From positions 1-64,000 of the forward strand of contig JAQWQD010000030.1 in the NCBI GenBank assembly GCA_029244985.1: 64,000 nt of DNA, given 5' to 3'. The stretch comes from Gammaproteobacteria bacterium. Lineage in GTDB: Bacteria > Pseudomonadota > Gammaproteobacteria > Pseudomonadales > Pseudohongiellaceae. Position numbers and translations under genes: made by a program. Below are positions 8,709-17,587 of this stretch, in pieces (positions within the stretch are counted from its first letter, which is position 1; each line of letters starts with the position of its first letter). Below the pieces are notes generated by a model, which had not been told where the DNA came from, did not search any database, and saw only the letters and a program-made list of their open reading frames with translations.

Positions 8709-10745
8709 ATGAAATTAGTAACTCCAGATATTAGCTGGCAAGAAACTGGCCATCCATTTTCAGAAGATTATGGGGATATTTATTTTTCCGCAGAAGATCC
8801 CATTGGCGAAAGTGAGCATGTCTTCTTACGGGGGAATTTGTTACCTGAAAGGTGGAAACAACTCGATAAGGACCAATTCACGCTAGCTGAACTTGGATTT
8901 GGTAGCGGGCTTAATTTTCTCCTGGCGTGCAAGCTATGGAATGAATCACCGACTAGAGATCAAAGACTTCATTACATCGCTTTCGAAAAGCACCCACTAC
9001 AACTCGACCAGATGCAAAAACTGCATGCACTCTGGCCTGAGTTACAACCTTTTAGTAAGCAATTCATTACCCAATATGCTGATCAAGGTAGCGGCTGTCA
9101 TCGTTTCTTACTGTCTGATGCGGTGATTTTGGACTTGCACTTTGGCAATGCCAAGGATCGACTAAGCCAATTAGAACAGCGAGCAGGTATCGATGCCTGG
9201 TTTCTTGATGGTTTTAATCCTAAGCGCAATCACGCACTTTGGGAAAGTAATATCTTGAGGCAAGTTGCACGACTGAGCCACTCGGGCACCACTTTAAGTA
9301 GTTACAGTGTCGCAGGCAGCCTCCGGCGAAACTTAAACCAAATTGGCTTCACGATCAAAAAAATTCGAGGCTTTGGACGGAAACGTCATATGCTCCAGGC
9401 GAGCTATGAACAAACTGACAATCAGAACCAACCACTGAGCGAACCATGGAATAAAGTCCCTTATTTCACCCTACCATCAACTAAGAAAAAAATTGCCATT
9501 ATTGGCGCCGGTCTATCAGGCTGCAGTTTAGCGTATAGCTTAAGTCGAAGAGGAGTAGAGACTAAAATTTATGAGATTGCCGGCACGATTGCTGCAGGCG
9601 CTTCAGGAATATCTCTCTTCTCTTTGCGGCCCCGTTTATTTCAAGGTAGCTCTGCAATTGCTGAATATTATCTACATAGTTTCTTGTTCAGCAGCAAAAT
9701 GCTGCAATCTCTAACTCGGCTAGGTGAATTAACTTGGAATCAATGTGGCGTAGTACAACTGCAAAGCGCTCTAAACAAAAAATCCCCTCTTAAACCTCTA
9801 AGCTTAACTGAACTTTATCCCACTTCGGTGCTGGACAATTTAACTGATTATTCGCGCACTAAGCTAAGGTCTATCGCTGATATAGAAACTGCTTTATTTT
9901 TCCCACAAGGAGGGTTCGTCTCTCCTGCGTCATTGTGCGCAGCCTACTGCGCCTTAAGCAAAGTTCCCGTTCACTTAAACACTGCGGTTGCTACTTTAAT
10001 TCCGCGAGAGAGCAAACCAGGAAGCCCTAACATATATAAAGGACATAATGGTTGGCAACTGCGGGGCAATAGCGGCGCCCTAATCGATACAGTAGATGCA
10101 GTCATTTTCGCCAATAGTCAAAATATTTCGCAGTTTGAGCAATTACAAGAGCTCCCGATTGAGTCTGTGAGCGGTCAAGTTACTCGATTTGCAGGCACGG
10201 CAGAGAGCAACAATATTGACCACATAATTACCGGTGAGCGCACCCTATTCCCTTCTACCGACAATAAATTAGTCAGTCATCTCGTTGCGGCTAGTTATCG
10301 AAACTTTGATGGTTTAACTCCAAATGATAGTTTTTCAGATTCTGATAATGAGGAGAATTTTAAAGCTATTCAAAAATCCCTAACGAATAAAGCGTTATTG
10401 CAGAATGACATTTTACAGTCACAGGCAGCTATTCGAAGCTCAACTCCTGACAGAATTCCATTAGTTGGCGCCGTTCCCAATTTAAATATCATCAAGAGTC
10501 GTTATGGGGATTTGAAGAGAAATGCGAATAGAAAGTTCGATAACCTTGATACGGACCAGAATTATTGGCCCGGACTCTATATTAGTGCTGCCCATGGCTC
10601 TAACGGTTTAGCTACCTGCGGCTATAGCGCCGAGATACTTGCGAGTCTAATTTGTGGAGAGCAATTACCTATCGGGCAAGAAACTCTTGACGCTTTAAAC
10701 CCAATTAGGTTTGCTATAAGAGACTTAAAAAAACAGATTTCTTAG
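8709..10745 (+). CDS. mnmC: Bifunctional tRNA (mnm5s2U34) methyltransferase / FAD oxidoreductase MnmC
   Basis: MnmC finishes mnm5s2U at the wobble position of tRNAs. The C-terminal FAD domain removes carboxymethyl from cmnm5U, and the N-terminal domain methylates the resulting nm5U with AdoMet. The N-terminal domain has the AdoMet loop GFGSGLNF near residue 63 and WFLDGFNPKRN. The FAD domain starts around 261 with IAIIGAGLSGCSLAY. The ATG at 8709 gives KLVTPDISWQETGHP, which lines up with the known E. coli start, whereas the upstream TTG at 8670 adds 13 poorly supported residues. No strong ribosome site precedes either. Length (678) fits the family. The 3' end overlaps the convergent aminopeptidase stop by 4 bases. 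Confidence 0.93.
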   Translation: MKLVTPDISWQETGHPFSEDYGDIYFSAEDPIGESEHVFLRGNLLPERWKQLDKDQFTLAELGFGSGLNFLLACKLWNESPTRDQRLHYIAFEKHPLQLDQMQKLHALWPELQPFSKQFITQYADQGSGCHRFLLSDAVILDLHFGNAKDRLSQLEQRAGIDAWFLDGFNPKRNHALWESNILRQVARLSHSGTTLSSYSVAGSLRRNLNQIGFTIKKIRGFGRKRHMLQASYEQTDNQNQPLSEPWNKVPYFTLPSTKKKIAIIGAGLSGCSLAYSLSRRGVETKIYEIAGTIAAGASGISLFSLRPRLFQGSSAIAEYYLHSFLFSSKMLQSLTRLGELTWNQCGVVQLQSALNKKSPLKPLSLTELYPTSVLDNLTDYSRTKLRSIADIETALFFPQGGFVSPASLCAAYCALSKVPVHLNTAVATLIPRESKPGSPNIYKGHNGWQLRGNSGALIDTVDAVIFANSQNISQFEQLQELPIESVSGQVTRFAGTAESNNIDHIITGERTLFPSTDNKLVSHLVAASYRNFDGLTPNDSFSDSDNEENFKAIQKSLTNKALLQNDILQSQAAIRSSTPDRIPLVGAVPNLNIIKSRYGDLKRNANRKFDNLDTDQNYWPGLYISAAHGSNGLATCGYSAEILASLICGEQLPIGQETLDALNPIRFAIRDLKKQIS

Positions 10746-12040
10746 CGGTTATAGAAGGCGGTTACAATTTTTGCTAGTGAATCTGCATCTTTCACACCGG
10801 CCAGTTCACGAATAGAATGCATACCAAAGCTAGCTATACCTACATCTACTGTATTAATTCCTATTCCCGCTGCAGTAATAGGCCCAATCGTGGAGCCACA
10901 AGCCATATCGCTGCGCATTACAAATGATTGATAAGGGACTTTGCATTTATTACAGACTGATTTGAATAATGCAATCGACTGACTGCTGCTGGCATAGCGT
11001 TGATTCGCATTTATCTTGATTACAGGCCCTCCGTTCAGATTAGGTGAATGCTTATCATCATGCTTGTCAGCATAATTAGGATGAATTCCGTGCGCATTGT
11101 CGATAGACCATAGGCTTGAATTATGAATAGCCCGTTCCATTGCGTCTCTATCTCCTGCGGAGTTATACACAATTCTTTCTAACACTGACTTTAAGAATGG
11201 GCCCTGGGCTCCAGTTGTGGAAACGCTTCCTACTTCTTCATGATCATTAAAAACCAATACACTAGCCGATCGCGAATTACTTTTAATCAACGCTTGGCAA
11301 GTCAAAAAACAACTTAATAAATTATCTAGGCGCGCAGAGGCGATAAAATCTTGTTTGAGCCCAATCAACGCAGGCTTTTGAGTATCATAAAGAAAAAGCT
11401 CATGAGCGAGAATGGTATCCGCTGTTCTATTAGCGGTGTCCTTGCGGAGAGTTTTTAAGAGTAAATCATTGAAGCTAAATTTTGCTTTATCAGCGACCTG
11501 CAATACGATCGGCGGCAGCTCTTTTTGCTTGTTAATTTTGTGACCATCATTTGCAGCTCGATTAAGATGAATAGCCAGGCTGGGAATAAAAGCAATAGGG
11601 GCTTCAAAGTTAATTAGGCTAGTTCTTAGGTCTCCCTTCTTTGTCTCAAAATCCACACGCCCCGCAATGGATAAATCTCGATCAAACCAGGGGTGCAATA
11701 AGGCTCCACCATAAACTTCTACACCAAGCTGTAAATAGCTTTGCTTTCGAATTTCTGGCTTAGGCTTTATTTTTAAACAAGGACTATCGGTATGAGCACC
11801 AGCAATTCTAAAACCCTGTTCAACCGGATCACTCTGTCCTGTTTTGAATGCAATCAAAGCAGAATTATTTCTTACCACAAGATATTTTTGCTTAGCTTTT
11901 AGATTCCAGTGATCACTCTCATGGAGCTGAACAAACCCACTGTCTGTAAGCTTTTGTGCAAGATTATTAACCGCATGGAACGGTGTCGGTGATTGCTGCA
12001 AAAATTGCAGCAACTCACCATTAAAAGAAGCAACACTCAT
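10742..12040 (-). CDS. apeB: M18 family aminopeptidase
   Basis: This cytosolic zinc aminopeptidase of the M18 family removes N-terminal residues, often acidic ones. It has 432 residues, typical for the family. Metal ligands fall in AHTDSPCLKIKP (His83), SARLDN (Asp239) and NDHEEVGS (Glu268-Glu269), with MACGSTIGP and GMHSIRE in the C-terminal part of the catalytic domain. It converges with mnmC, the stop codons overlapping by 4 bases, and lies downstream of the FKBP gene on the same strand with a short gap, so those two may be co-transcribed. The symbol follows the bacterial M18 enzyme usually called apeB. Confidence 0.9.
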   Translation of the reverse strand: MSVASFNGELLQFLQQSPTPFHAVNNLAQKLTDSGFVQLHESDHWNLKAKQKYLVVRNNSALIAFKTGQSDPVEQGFRIAGAHTDSPCLKIKPKPEIRKQSYLQLGVEVYGGALLHPWFDRDLSIAGRVDFETKKGDLRTSLINFEAPIAFIPSLAIHLNRAANDGHKINKQKELPPIVLQVADKAKFSFNDLLLKTLRKDTANRTADTILAHELFLYDTQKPALIGLKQDFIASARLDNLLSCFLTCQALIKSNSRSASVLVFNDHEEVGSVSTTGAQGPFLKSVLERIVYNSAGDRDAMERAIHNSSLWSIDNAHGIHPNYADKHDDKHSPNLNGGPVIKINANQRYASSSQSIALFKSVCNKCKVPYQSFVMRSDMACGSTIGPITAAGIGINTVDVGIASFGMHSIRELAGVKDADSLAKIVTAFYNR

Positions 12041-12065
12041 CAGAATTTACGTCAGAGCCAAATAA

Positions 12066-12764
12066 TTAATTAATTTCCAAAAGCTCTACTTCAAATATCA
12101 AAGCAGAATTTGGTGGTATAGCTGGCGTCGGAGATGCTTCGCCATAAGCCATATCAGGATGGATATATAAACGCCACTTATCACCTACTGTCATTAGTTG
12201 CAGCGCCTCAGTCCAACCCGCTATGACCTGGGAAACTCCAAACGATGCTGGGTCTCCCCTCTCAACTGAACTATCAAATACACTGCCATCGGACAAAGTG
12301 CCGTGGTAGTGAGCCAACACAGTATTCGTAGTTGTTGGTGATTCCCCGCCACCACCGGATGCCAGGACTTCATATTGCAACCCTGAATCCAATACAACAA
12401 CACCATCTCTCTCGGCATTCTCAGCAAGAAATGCTTCACTGGCCAATAAACTCTCACCCAACGCTGTCTGTGCCTCGTCTGCTTGTCGTTGCATAAAGCT
12501 CTGCAAGACTTCCATCATTACAGATTGTTCCATTTTCACATCGTCGGAAAGCGCATCCAACATACCTGCCATGAATGCAGTTAGATCAATACCTTCTACG
12601 ATTTGCTGAGCAACTAGATTTTGACCAATATTTACACCAATTGAATAAGCAACTTGGTTATCTTCATTTTCAAGGTCCACATAATCCTGCGCTAACAAGG
12701 GAGTACTAATAGCTAGTAGCATAATTGATGCAAGTACCTGACAACCCTCTTTTAATGTTTTCAT
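12066..12764 (-). CDS. Secreted FKBP-type peptidyl-prolyl isomerase (FkpA/Mip-like)
   Basis: The protein is predicted to assist folding of envelope proteins by cis-trans isomerisation of prolyl bonds. The ATG at 12764 has AAGGA seven bases upstream and gives a signal peptide ending near LLAQ. An upstream in-frame start at 12803 would bury the signal. Residues 25-120 form the helical FKBP N-terminal dimerisation domain (YSIGVNIGQNL). The C-terminal 110 residues are the FKBP domain, with VLAHYHGTLSDGSVFDSS, a VIAGWTEAL turn and IPPNSALIFEVELL. A glycine run (SGGGGES) is present at the domain junction. It lies 26 bases upstream of the M18 aminopeptidase gene. Confidence 0.92.
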   Translation of the reverse strand: MKTLKEGCQVLASIMLLAISTPLLAQDYVDLENEDNQVAYSIGVNIGQNLVAQQIVEGIDLTAFMAGMLDALSDDVKMEQSVMMEVLQSFMQRQADEAQTALGESLLASEAFLAENAERDGVVVLDSGLQYEVLASGGGGESPTTTNTVLAHYHGTLSDGSVFDSSVERGDPASFGVSQVIAGWTEALQLMTVGDKWRLYIHPDMAYGEASPTPAIPPNSALIFEVELLEIN

Positions 12765-12946
12765 ACCAATTTCCTTCGATTCATTGGACAATTGCCCTCG
12801 CAAGTCCGTGTTTTTGTGTGATTTTTCGGCAAATACGAGTTGCGCATACTAACTGGGAACTTCATTAATTACCAGTGGAGTAATTTCTTCAAGAAGTGGT
12901 CTAACTATCGGAAAAATCGTCATTTTAAGATCTAAATTATAAATTA

Positions 12947-13459
12947 ATGCAAATCATAAATTTCAATCTCCTGACATCCGCGCTAGTACTTTTACTTAGT
13001 GGCTGCTCAAATCAATTTGTTGTCTCCGTCAACGAGCAGTCAATCTATGATCCAGAAGGCAGGTTGATACTGAGTGAAGTCGCGGATGCTGATCTACAGG
13101 GCTGTATTAACCTCGCCTTACAGCAGCAGAACCTCTCTGACCCAACTGAGCTTACAGTACTTTCATGCGCAAATTCAGAGATAAGCAATCTGGATAGGAT
13201 CAGTGAATTAACGCGATTGAGATTTATCGATTTAGGCAATAATAATTTGACGAACATTACTCCCTTGGAGGATCTGCCTGTCCTAAGCGGGGTAAACTTA
13301 TTGAACAACTTAATTACGGATATCGGGCCACTATTTAATATGCCAAACCTAAGCTCAGTTAATCTAGAAGGAAATAACAGAATACCCTGCAATGAACTAG
13401 CTGAACTAGAGCAAAAATTGGGTAGTAATCTTTCACCCCCAGCCTCCTGTGATGAGTAA
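12947..13459 (+). CDS. Leucine-rich-repeat lipoprotein
   Basis: The 170-residue product has a lipoprotein signal ending in LSGC at Cys20. After a 60-residue spacer come about four leucine-rich repeats of the short internalin/SDS22 style: LTRLRFIDLGNNNLTNI, LPVLSGVNLLNNLITDI and MPNLSSVNLEGNN, roughly residues 85-150. Two cysteines flank the repeats. Such proteins usually mediate protein contacts at the cell surface or in the periplasm; no partner can be inferred. The gene stands alone on the plus strand between divergent and convergent housekeeping genes, and its stop abuts the miaE stop with no gap. Confidence 0.72.
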   Translation: MQIINFNLLTSALVLLLSGCSNQFVVSVNEQSIYDPEGRLILSEVADADLQGCINLALQQQNLSDPTELTVLSCANSEISNLDRISELTRLRFIDLGNNNLTNITPLEDLPVLSGVNLLNNLITDIGPLFNMPNLSSVNLEGNNRIPCNELAELEQKLGSNLSPPASCDE

Positions 13460-14056
13460 CTAATTAACAGGAACGCCGCTATGAAATCGAAATTTATCGT
13501 CTGGAGAAATTATTAGCTGGTTCTCAAGAATTTTAAACTCTTCTACTCGATTAACAATGTCCTTATCACTATACAGCTGCGCGAGTTGTAAATAATCTTC
13601 AAAATGGCGAGCCTCGGATTTTAGAAGACTTTTGTAAAAACGCTCTAATCTCACATCAAGCAGTGGAGCTAGTTTAGAAAATCGCTCACAGGACCTTGCT
13701 TCAATAAAAGCACCAACGATCAAAGTATCTATTAACCGCTCTTTTTCATTTCCACTGACCAGCTCACGAAGTCTAGCTGCGTAACGGGATGGGCCAAGAC
13801 GAACATATTCAATCTCTCGCTCAGTCATGACCTGTACTACTTGTTGAAAATGAAGCAATTCTTCACGAGCGAGTTGTGACATTTTATTGAGCAATTCAAG
13901 CTTAGTCGTGTGGCGATACATTAAGTTCATAGCAGTCGCCGCCGCTTTCTTCTCGCAATTTGCATGATCTATGAGCAATAAAGACTGATTAGAAAGAGCT
14001 GCCTCAATCCAAGCTATAGGTGTTTCACAAGGCAAGAAGTCGAGAAAGGTATTCAT
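13460..14056 (-). CDS. miaE: tRNA-(ms2io6A37) hydroxylase MiaE
   Basis: MiaE is a non-haem diiron monooxygenase that hydroxylates the isopentenyl chain of ms2i6A at tRNA position 37 using oxygen. The 198-residue protein has the ferritin-like four-helix ligand pattern: NCEKKAAATAMNLM, REELLHFQQV, EARSCERFSKL and EARHFEDYLQL, giving the Glu and Glu-x-x-His pairs that bind iron. Family members fall around 190-260 residues. It lies 43 bases downstream of rmuC on the same strand. MiaE is found in a limited set of mainly gammaproteobacterial lineages and points to an aerobic organism. Confidence 0.93.
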   Translation of the reverse strand: MNTFLDFLPCETPIAWIEAALSNQSLLLIDHANCEKKAAATAMNLMYRHTTKLELLNKMSQLAREELLHFQQVVQVMTEREIEYVRLGPSRYAARLRELVSGNEKERLIDTLIVGAFIEARSCERFSKLAPLLDVRLERFYKSLLKSEARHFEDYLQLAQLYSDKDIVNRVEEFKILENQLIISPDDKFRFHSGVPVN

Positions 14057-14099
14057 TTTTCCGGCAGAGATTTTCGTCGTTTTAGATCAATGAGAGCAA

Positions 14100-15479
14100 T
14101 TAATGGCGAGTTTTTTTACTTTGCTCTAAGTCAGCTTTTTTATCTAGAAGCGCTTCCGTGTCGTCTCCTCCGACTTTGGCCAGCAACTCTGTTTTTTGCT
14201 TTTTAGAAGTTTTCGCACCCAATTCTCGTAAAGCTTCTGCCCGCTTGATTAGGTTTCCACGACCAGACAGGAGTTTGTTCTGAGCCTTTTCAAAACTCTT
14301 TTTACTAGAATCAATTTTACTACCGACTTCATCTAAGTCTTCGACGAAGGCTACAAATTTATCGTAGAGCGCACCTGCTTTTTCTGCTATCTCATTCGCG
14401 TTTTTATTCTGTTGCGCCAAGCGCCACAAATTCTGAACAGTTTTCAAAGTAGTTAGTAAAGTAGTTGGCACAACAAAGATGATATTTTTCTCAAATGCAA
14501 ATTGGAAAAGCTCCGGTTCTTGCTGAATTGCAACCGAATACGCAGCCTCAATTGGCATAAATAGAAATACATAATCTAGTGAGTTAATCCCAATTAAATT
14601 TTGATAATCTTTAGCCGAAAGAAGTTTTATATGGCTGCGAATAGAAGTTAAATGCTGCTTTAATGCCTCCGCTTTTATTTGTTCTTCTTGGGCTGAGCAA
14701 TAAGCATCCCAAGCTTTTAATGAAACCTTGGAATCAATAATTAAGTCTCTAGATTCAGGCAGATGCACGATGACATCCGGCTGCGAATTACTTCCTTGAT
14801 CATCCTTCAGGCTCACTTGAACTTCATATTCTCTACCTCTAACTAGTCCAGATTTTTCAAGAATAGATTCAAGGACAAATTCCCCCCAGCTCCCTTGAGC
14901 CTTATTATCCCCTTTGAGAGCATTTGTGAGGTTTACTGCTTCTTCACTGATACGAGTATTCAATTTTTGTAAATTTTCAATTTCTTTTGCTAGCGAATAA
15001 CGCTCCTTTGATTCTTTGTCATAGGTTTCCTCTACTTTTTTTTCAAACCGTTGAATCTTTTCATTTAGCGGAGCCAAGACCGCATTAAGACTTTCTTTAT
15101 TTGTTGAAGTGAATTTCTTGGATTTATCCTCAAAGATTTCATTCGCTATATTTTTAAAAGCCTCTCCCAATTGTTCCTTAGACTCGTTAAGCAAAGCGAG
15201 TTTTTCTTCAAACTGCGTCCGCTCCAAATCTAAACTTGTTTTTACTGAGGCCAACTCTTCTCTATTGGTTTGCACTTCGGAGAGCAAAGAACTGTTCTCG
15301 CCAGATAATCGCGATTGAGATTGGTAAATTAGTTCTATTTCTGATTGCTTTGCCGAAAATCTCTCATTGGCTGCTACCTCATTAACTCTTGCAATCTGCA
15401 GTTGTTTAACAAGCAAAGCGATAACTGCCAACGCCGCAAGCAGCATGCTTAAGCCAGCAATTAAAAGTAGTATATCCAT
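14100..15479 (-). CDS. rmuC: DNA recombination protein RmuC
   Basis: RmuC limits inversions at short inverted repeats and is thought to be a nuclease-related protein. The 459-residue protein has an N-terminal membrane segment (about residues 3-24) and a long coiled coil to about residue 190. The conserved core includes KGDNKAQGSWGEFVLESILEKSGL, QPDVIVHLPESRDLIIDSKVSLKAWDAY and FLFMPIEAAYSVAIQ. The C-terminal tail is Lys-rich. It is followed by miaE and preceded by bamC, 27 bases upstream, all on the same strand. Confidence 0.93.
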   Translation of the reverse strand: MDILLLIAGLSMLLAALAVIALLVKQLQIARVNEVAANERFSAKQSEIELIYQSQSRLSGENSSLLSEVQTNREELASVKTSLDLERTQFEEKLALLNESKEQLGEAFKNIANEIFEDKSKKFTSTNKESLNAVLAPLNEKIQRFEKKVEETYDKESKERYSLAKEIENLQKLNTRISEEAVNLTNALKGDNKAQGSWGEFVLESILEKSGLVRGREYEVQVSLKDDQGSNSQPDVIVHLPESRDLIIDSKVSLKAWDAYCSAQEEQIKAEALKQHLTSIRSHIKLLSAKDYQNLIGINSLDYVFLFMPIEAAYSVAIQQEPELFQFAFEKNIIFVVPTTLLTTLKTVQNLWRLAQQNKNANEIAEKAGALYDKFVAFVEDLDEVGSKIDSSKKSFEKAQNKLLSGRGNLIKRAEALRELGAKTSKKQKTELLAKVGGDDTEALLDKKADLEQSKKTRH

Positions 15480-15506
15480 GATTATTTTGGAGAGTTGTTA
15501 AAAAGA

Positions 15507-16559
15507 CTAACTTAAGTTTTCGTCAATAACTTGCAATAATTCTTGTGTGAGCTGGCTCGAATCTTCTAAGCTTTCTATCGATTCGGTAACGACATTAATA
15601 ACATCGTCTATTTCCATTAGCCGCACACTAAAACCTTTCGCTTCTGCAAGATCATCGCTTCCCGCCCCGAACAAGCGACCAATAAACCCAGGTTCGTCTT
15701 CTTCTTCAATGATGCCCGCAAATAGAACATTGTAGAATGATCGATCTCGATCACTTTCAACAATGGTTATTTCCGCACTTTCTAATGCCTGACGAATTTG
15801 AACCCACGCGCGATTGTAATCCACTTTTAGCTCTAACATGGGTTCGCCGGATTCATTTTCGATTATGTTGGCTTTTGATGCTGCTTCAATGCTGCCAGCT
15901 AACAAGCTTGCAGATGACGCCTGGTAGACATCATTTCTATCAGCTAGGTATTGAGAAATAGATGTTAATATTTGGCGCTCCAAATCCGGCGAAACAGAAT
16001 TTTCTGGCCAGCTAGCCGCGATAGGCACCGGATCTGAAATTAGGTTCTCAAGGTGCAATACATAAATTTCAGAATAACCAGAATGCAGTCCTGGTTCGAT
16101 AGTTATTCTATATTTGTGGCGCTTTCCGTCATCACTACCGACTTCGACCCAAGAAGTTTCCATGATACCGTTACTCGGATCTTCGTGATCTAGAATAATC
16201 TGAAGTTCGGTCCAATAGTCTCTAACCAAAGGCCAGACCTGACCGGGTGTTGCATCGATTACGATCCAGCGATTATCAGATAGACTTTGAATAATCACGC
16301 CTTCTCGCCGACGGGTCTCAATCGGTTTGGGCATAGGTATATCTTCAAATGCCGCTAACGATGAAAATCGCTCAGGTACTACATAAAGCTGATCAAGAGT
16401 ATAGCTATCGAGTTGGTCTGGGATAGCCATCGGTTGCAAAGTTTGAGCCTCTAAGTAATCATCATCACGGTTGGGAAATAAACCATCATCGCCCATTAGA
16501 TAATTACAAGCATTAAGTATACTCAAAGCCGTTAAGGCCAAAACAACTCTAATCTTCAA
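15507..16559 (-). CDS. bamC: Outer membrane assembly lipoprotein BamC
   Basis: BamC is an accessory lipoprotein of the BAM complex that inserts beta-barrel proteins into the outer membrane. The signal peptide ends in a lipobox at Cys18 (ILNAC). The unstructured, BamD-binding style N-terminal segment follows (IPDQLDSYTLDQLYVVPERFS), then two helix-grip domains (about 85-210 and 240-345). The order dapA-bamC is conserved in E. coli and Pseudomonas and supports the call. The length of 350 is close to E. coli BamC (344). Confidence 0.92.
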   Translation of the reverse strand: MKIRVVLALTALSILNACNYLMGDDGLFPNRDDDYLEAQTLQPMAIPDQLDSYTLDQLYVVPERFSSLAAFEDIPMPKPIETRRREGVIIQSLSDNRWIVIDATPGQVWPLVRDYWTELQIILDHEDPSNGIMETSWVEVGSDDGKRHKYRITIEPGLHSGYSEIYVLHLENLISDPVPIAASWPENSVSPDLERQILTSISQYLADRNDVYQASSASLLAGSIEAASKANIIENESGEPMLELKVDYNRAWVQIRQALESAEITIVESDRDRSFYNVLFAGIIEEEDEPGFIGRLFGAGSDDLAEAKGFSVRLMEIDDVINVVTESIESLEDSSQLTQELLQVIDENLS

Positions 16560-16574
16560 ACTTTATTTCCTCTA

Positions 16575-17474
16575 TCAAGCTGCCACCGGGAATGAAATAC
16601 CAGCTTGCTTTAAAGCATCTGATACTTGGATGTGATACTTACCCGTAAGTTCCACTAATGGTAAGCGAATACCCGATTCAATTAGACCCATTTTTACTAG
16701 TGCCCATTTTACCGGAATAGGATTAGCTTCGCGAAAAAGCGTACTGTGCAACGCAGCAAGTTTTCGATCTATCTCTGCTGCTTCCGCAATATCGCCTGCG
16801 AGAGCCAAGCTACACATTTCTGCCATAAGACTTGGTGCGACATTCGCAGTAACCGAGATCGTTCCAGAGGCACCACCTTCCATCAAAGCAAGACTGATTG
16901 CATCTTCTCCACTATAAATACTTAAGCGATCTCCACATTTATCGACCAATTCAAGCCCGCGAGGGATGTCCCCTGTCGCGTCTTTAATTCCTACTATATT
17001 ACTAAAGCCAGCTAATCTATCTACAGTTTGCAAATCCATATCACAGGCGGTTCTACTTGGCACATTGTAAAGAATCTGCGGAATATCAACCCCTTCGGCC
17101 ACTGTTTTAAAATGCTGAAACAAGCCTTCTTGAGAAGGCTTATTGTAATAAGGAGTAACCAATAAGCAGGCATCTGCCCCATTTTTCCGTGCTGACTCAG
17201 TAAAATATAGAGCCTCATCAGTGGAGTTTGATCCGGTGCCGGCAATAATCGGAATACGCTGGCCACCTACCTCTACACAATGGGCAACCAAATCACAATG
17301 CTCTTCCATGCTCAACGTGGCGGATTCACCCGTTGTGCCAACTACAACTATCCCATTAGTTCCAGCTTCAACATGCCAATTCACCAGTCGATCAAAGGCT
17401 CTTAGATCTAAGGAACCATCTCCATGCATCGGGGTCACGATTGCGACAATACTGCCTTTTATTTCTGTGGACAT
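16575..17474 (-). CDS. dapA: 4-hydroxy-tetrahydrodipicolinate synthase DapA
   Basis: DapA condenses pyruvate with aspartate semialdehyde in the first committed step of lysine and diaminopimelate synthesis. With the ATG at 17474 the protein has 299 residues and begins STEIKGSIVAIVTPM, as in homologues. An upstream ATG at 17510 adds 12 residues without support. Class I aldolase features are VGTTGESATL at 45-54, Tyr136 and Arg141 in YNVPSRT, and the Schiff-base Lys164 in VGIKDATGD. bamC follows by 15 bases. The gcvR and bcp genes that often precede dapA in related bacteria are not here. Confidence 0.95.
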   Translation of the reverse strand: MSTEIKGSIVAIVTPMHGDGSLDLRAFDRLVNWHVEAGTNGIVVVGTTGESATLSMEEHCDLVAHCVEVGGQRIPIIAGTGSNSTDEALYFTESARKNGADACLLVTPYYNKPSQEGLFQHFKTVAEGVDIPQILYNVPSRTACDMDLQTVDRLAGFSNIVGIKDATGDIPRGLELVDKCGDRLSIYSGEDAISLALMEGGASGTISVTANVAPSLMAEMCSLALAGDIAEAAEIDRKLAALHSTLFREANPIPVKWALVKMGLIESGIRLPLVELTGKYHIQVSDALKQAGISFPVAA

Positions 17475-17587
17475 AATTTGATTATCGAGAGTGATATCAG
17501 ACTTTACCATATCGGCAATTCATCAACCAAGGTTCGCCCAGTAACGGGAAATTGGATTTTCTCTTTTTCGTGCTTTTCAATAGTTGA

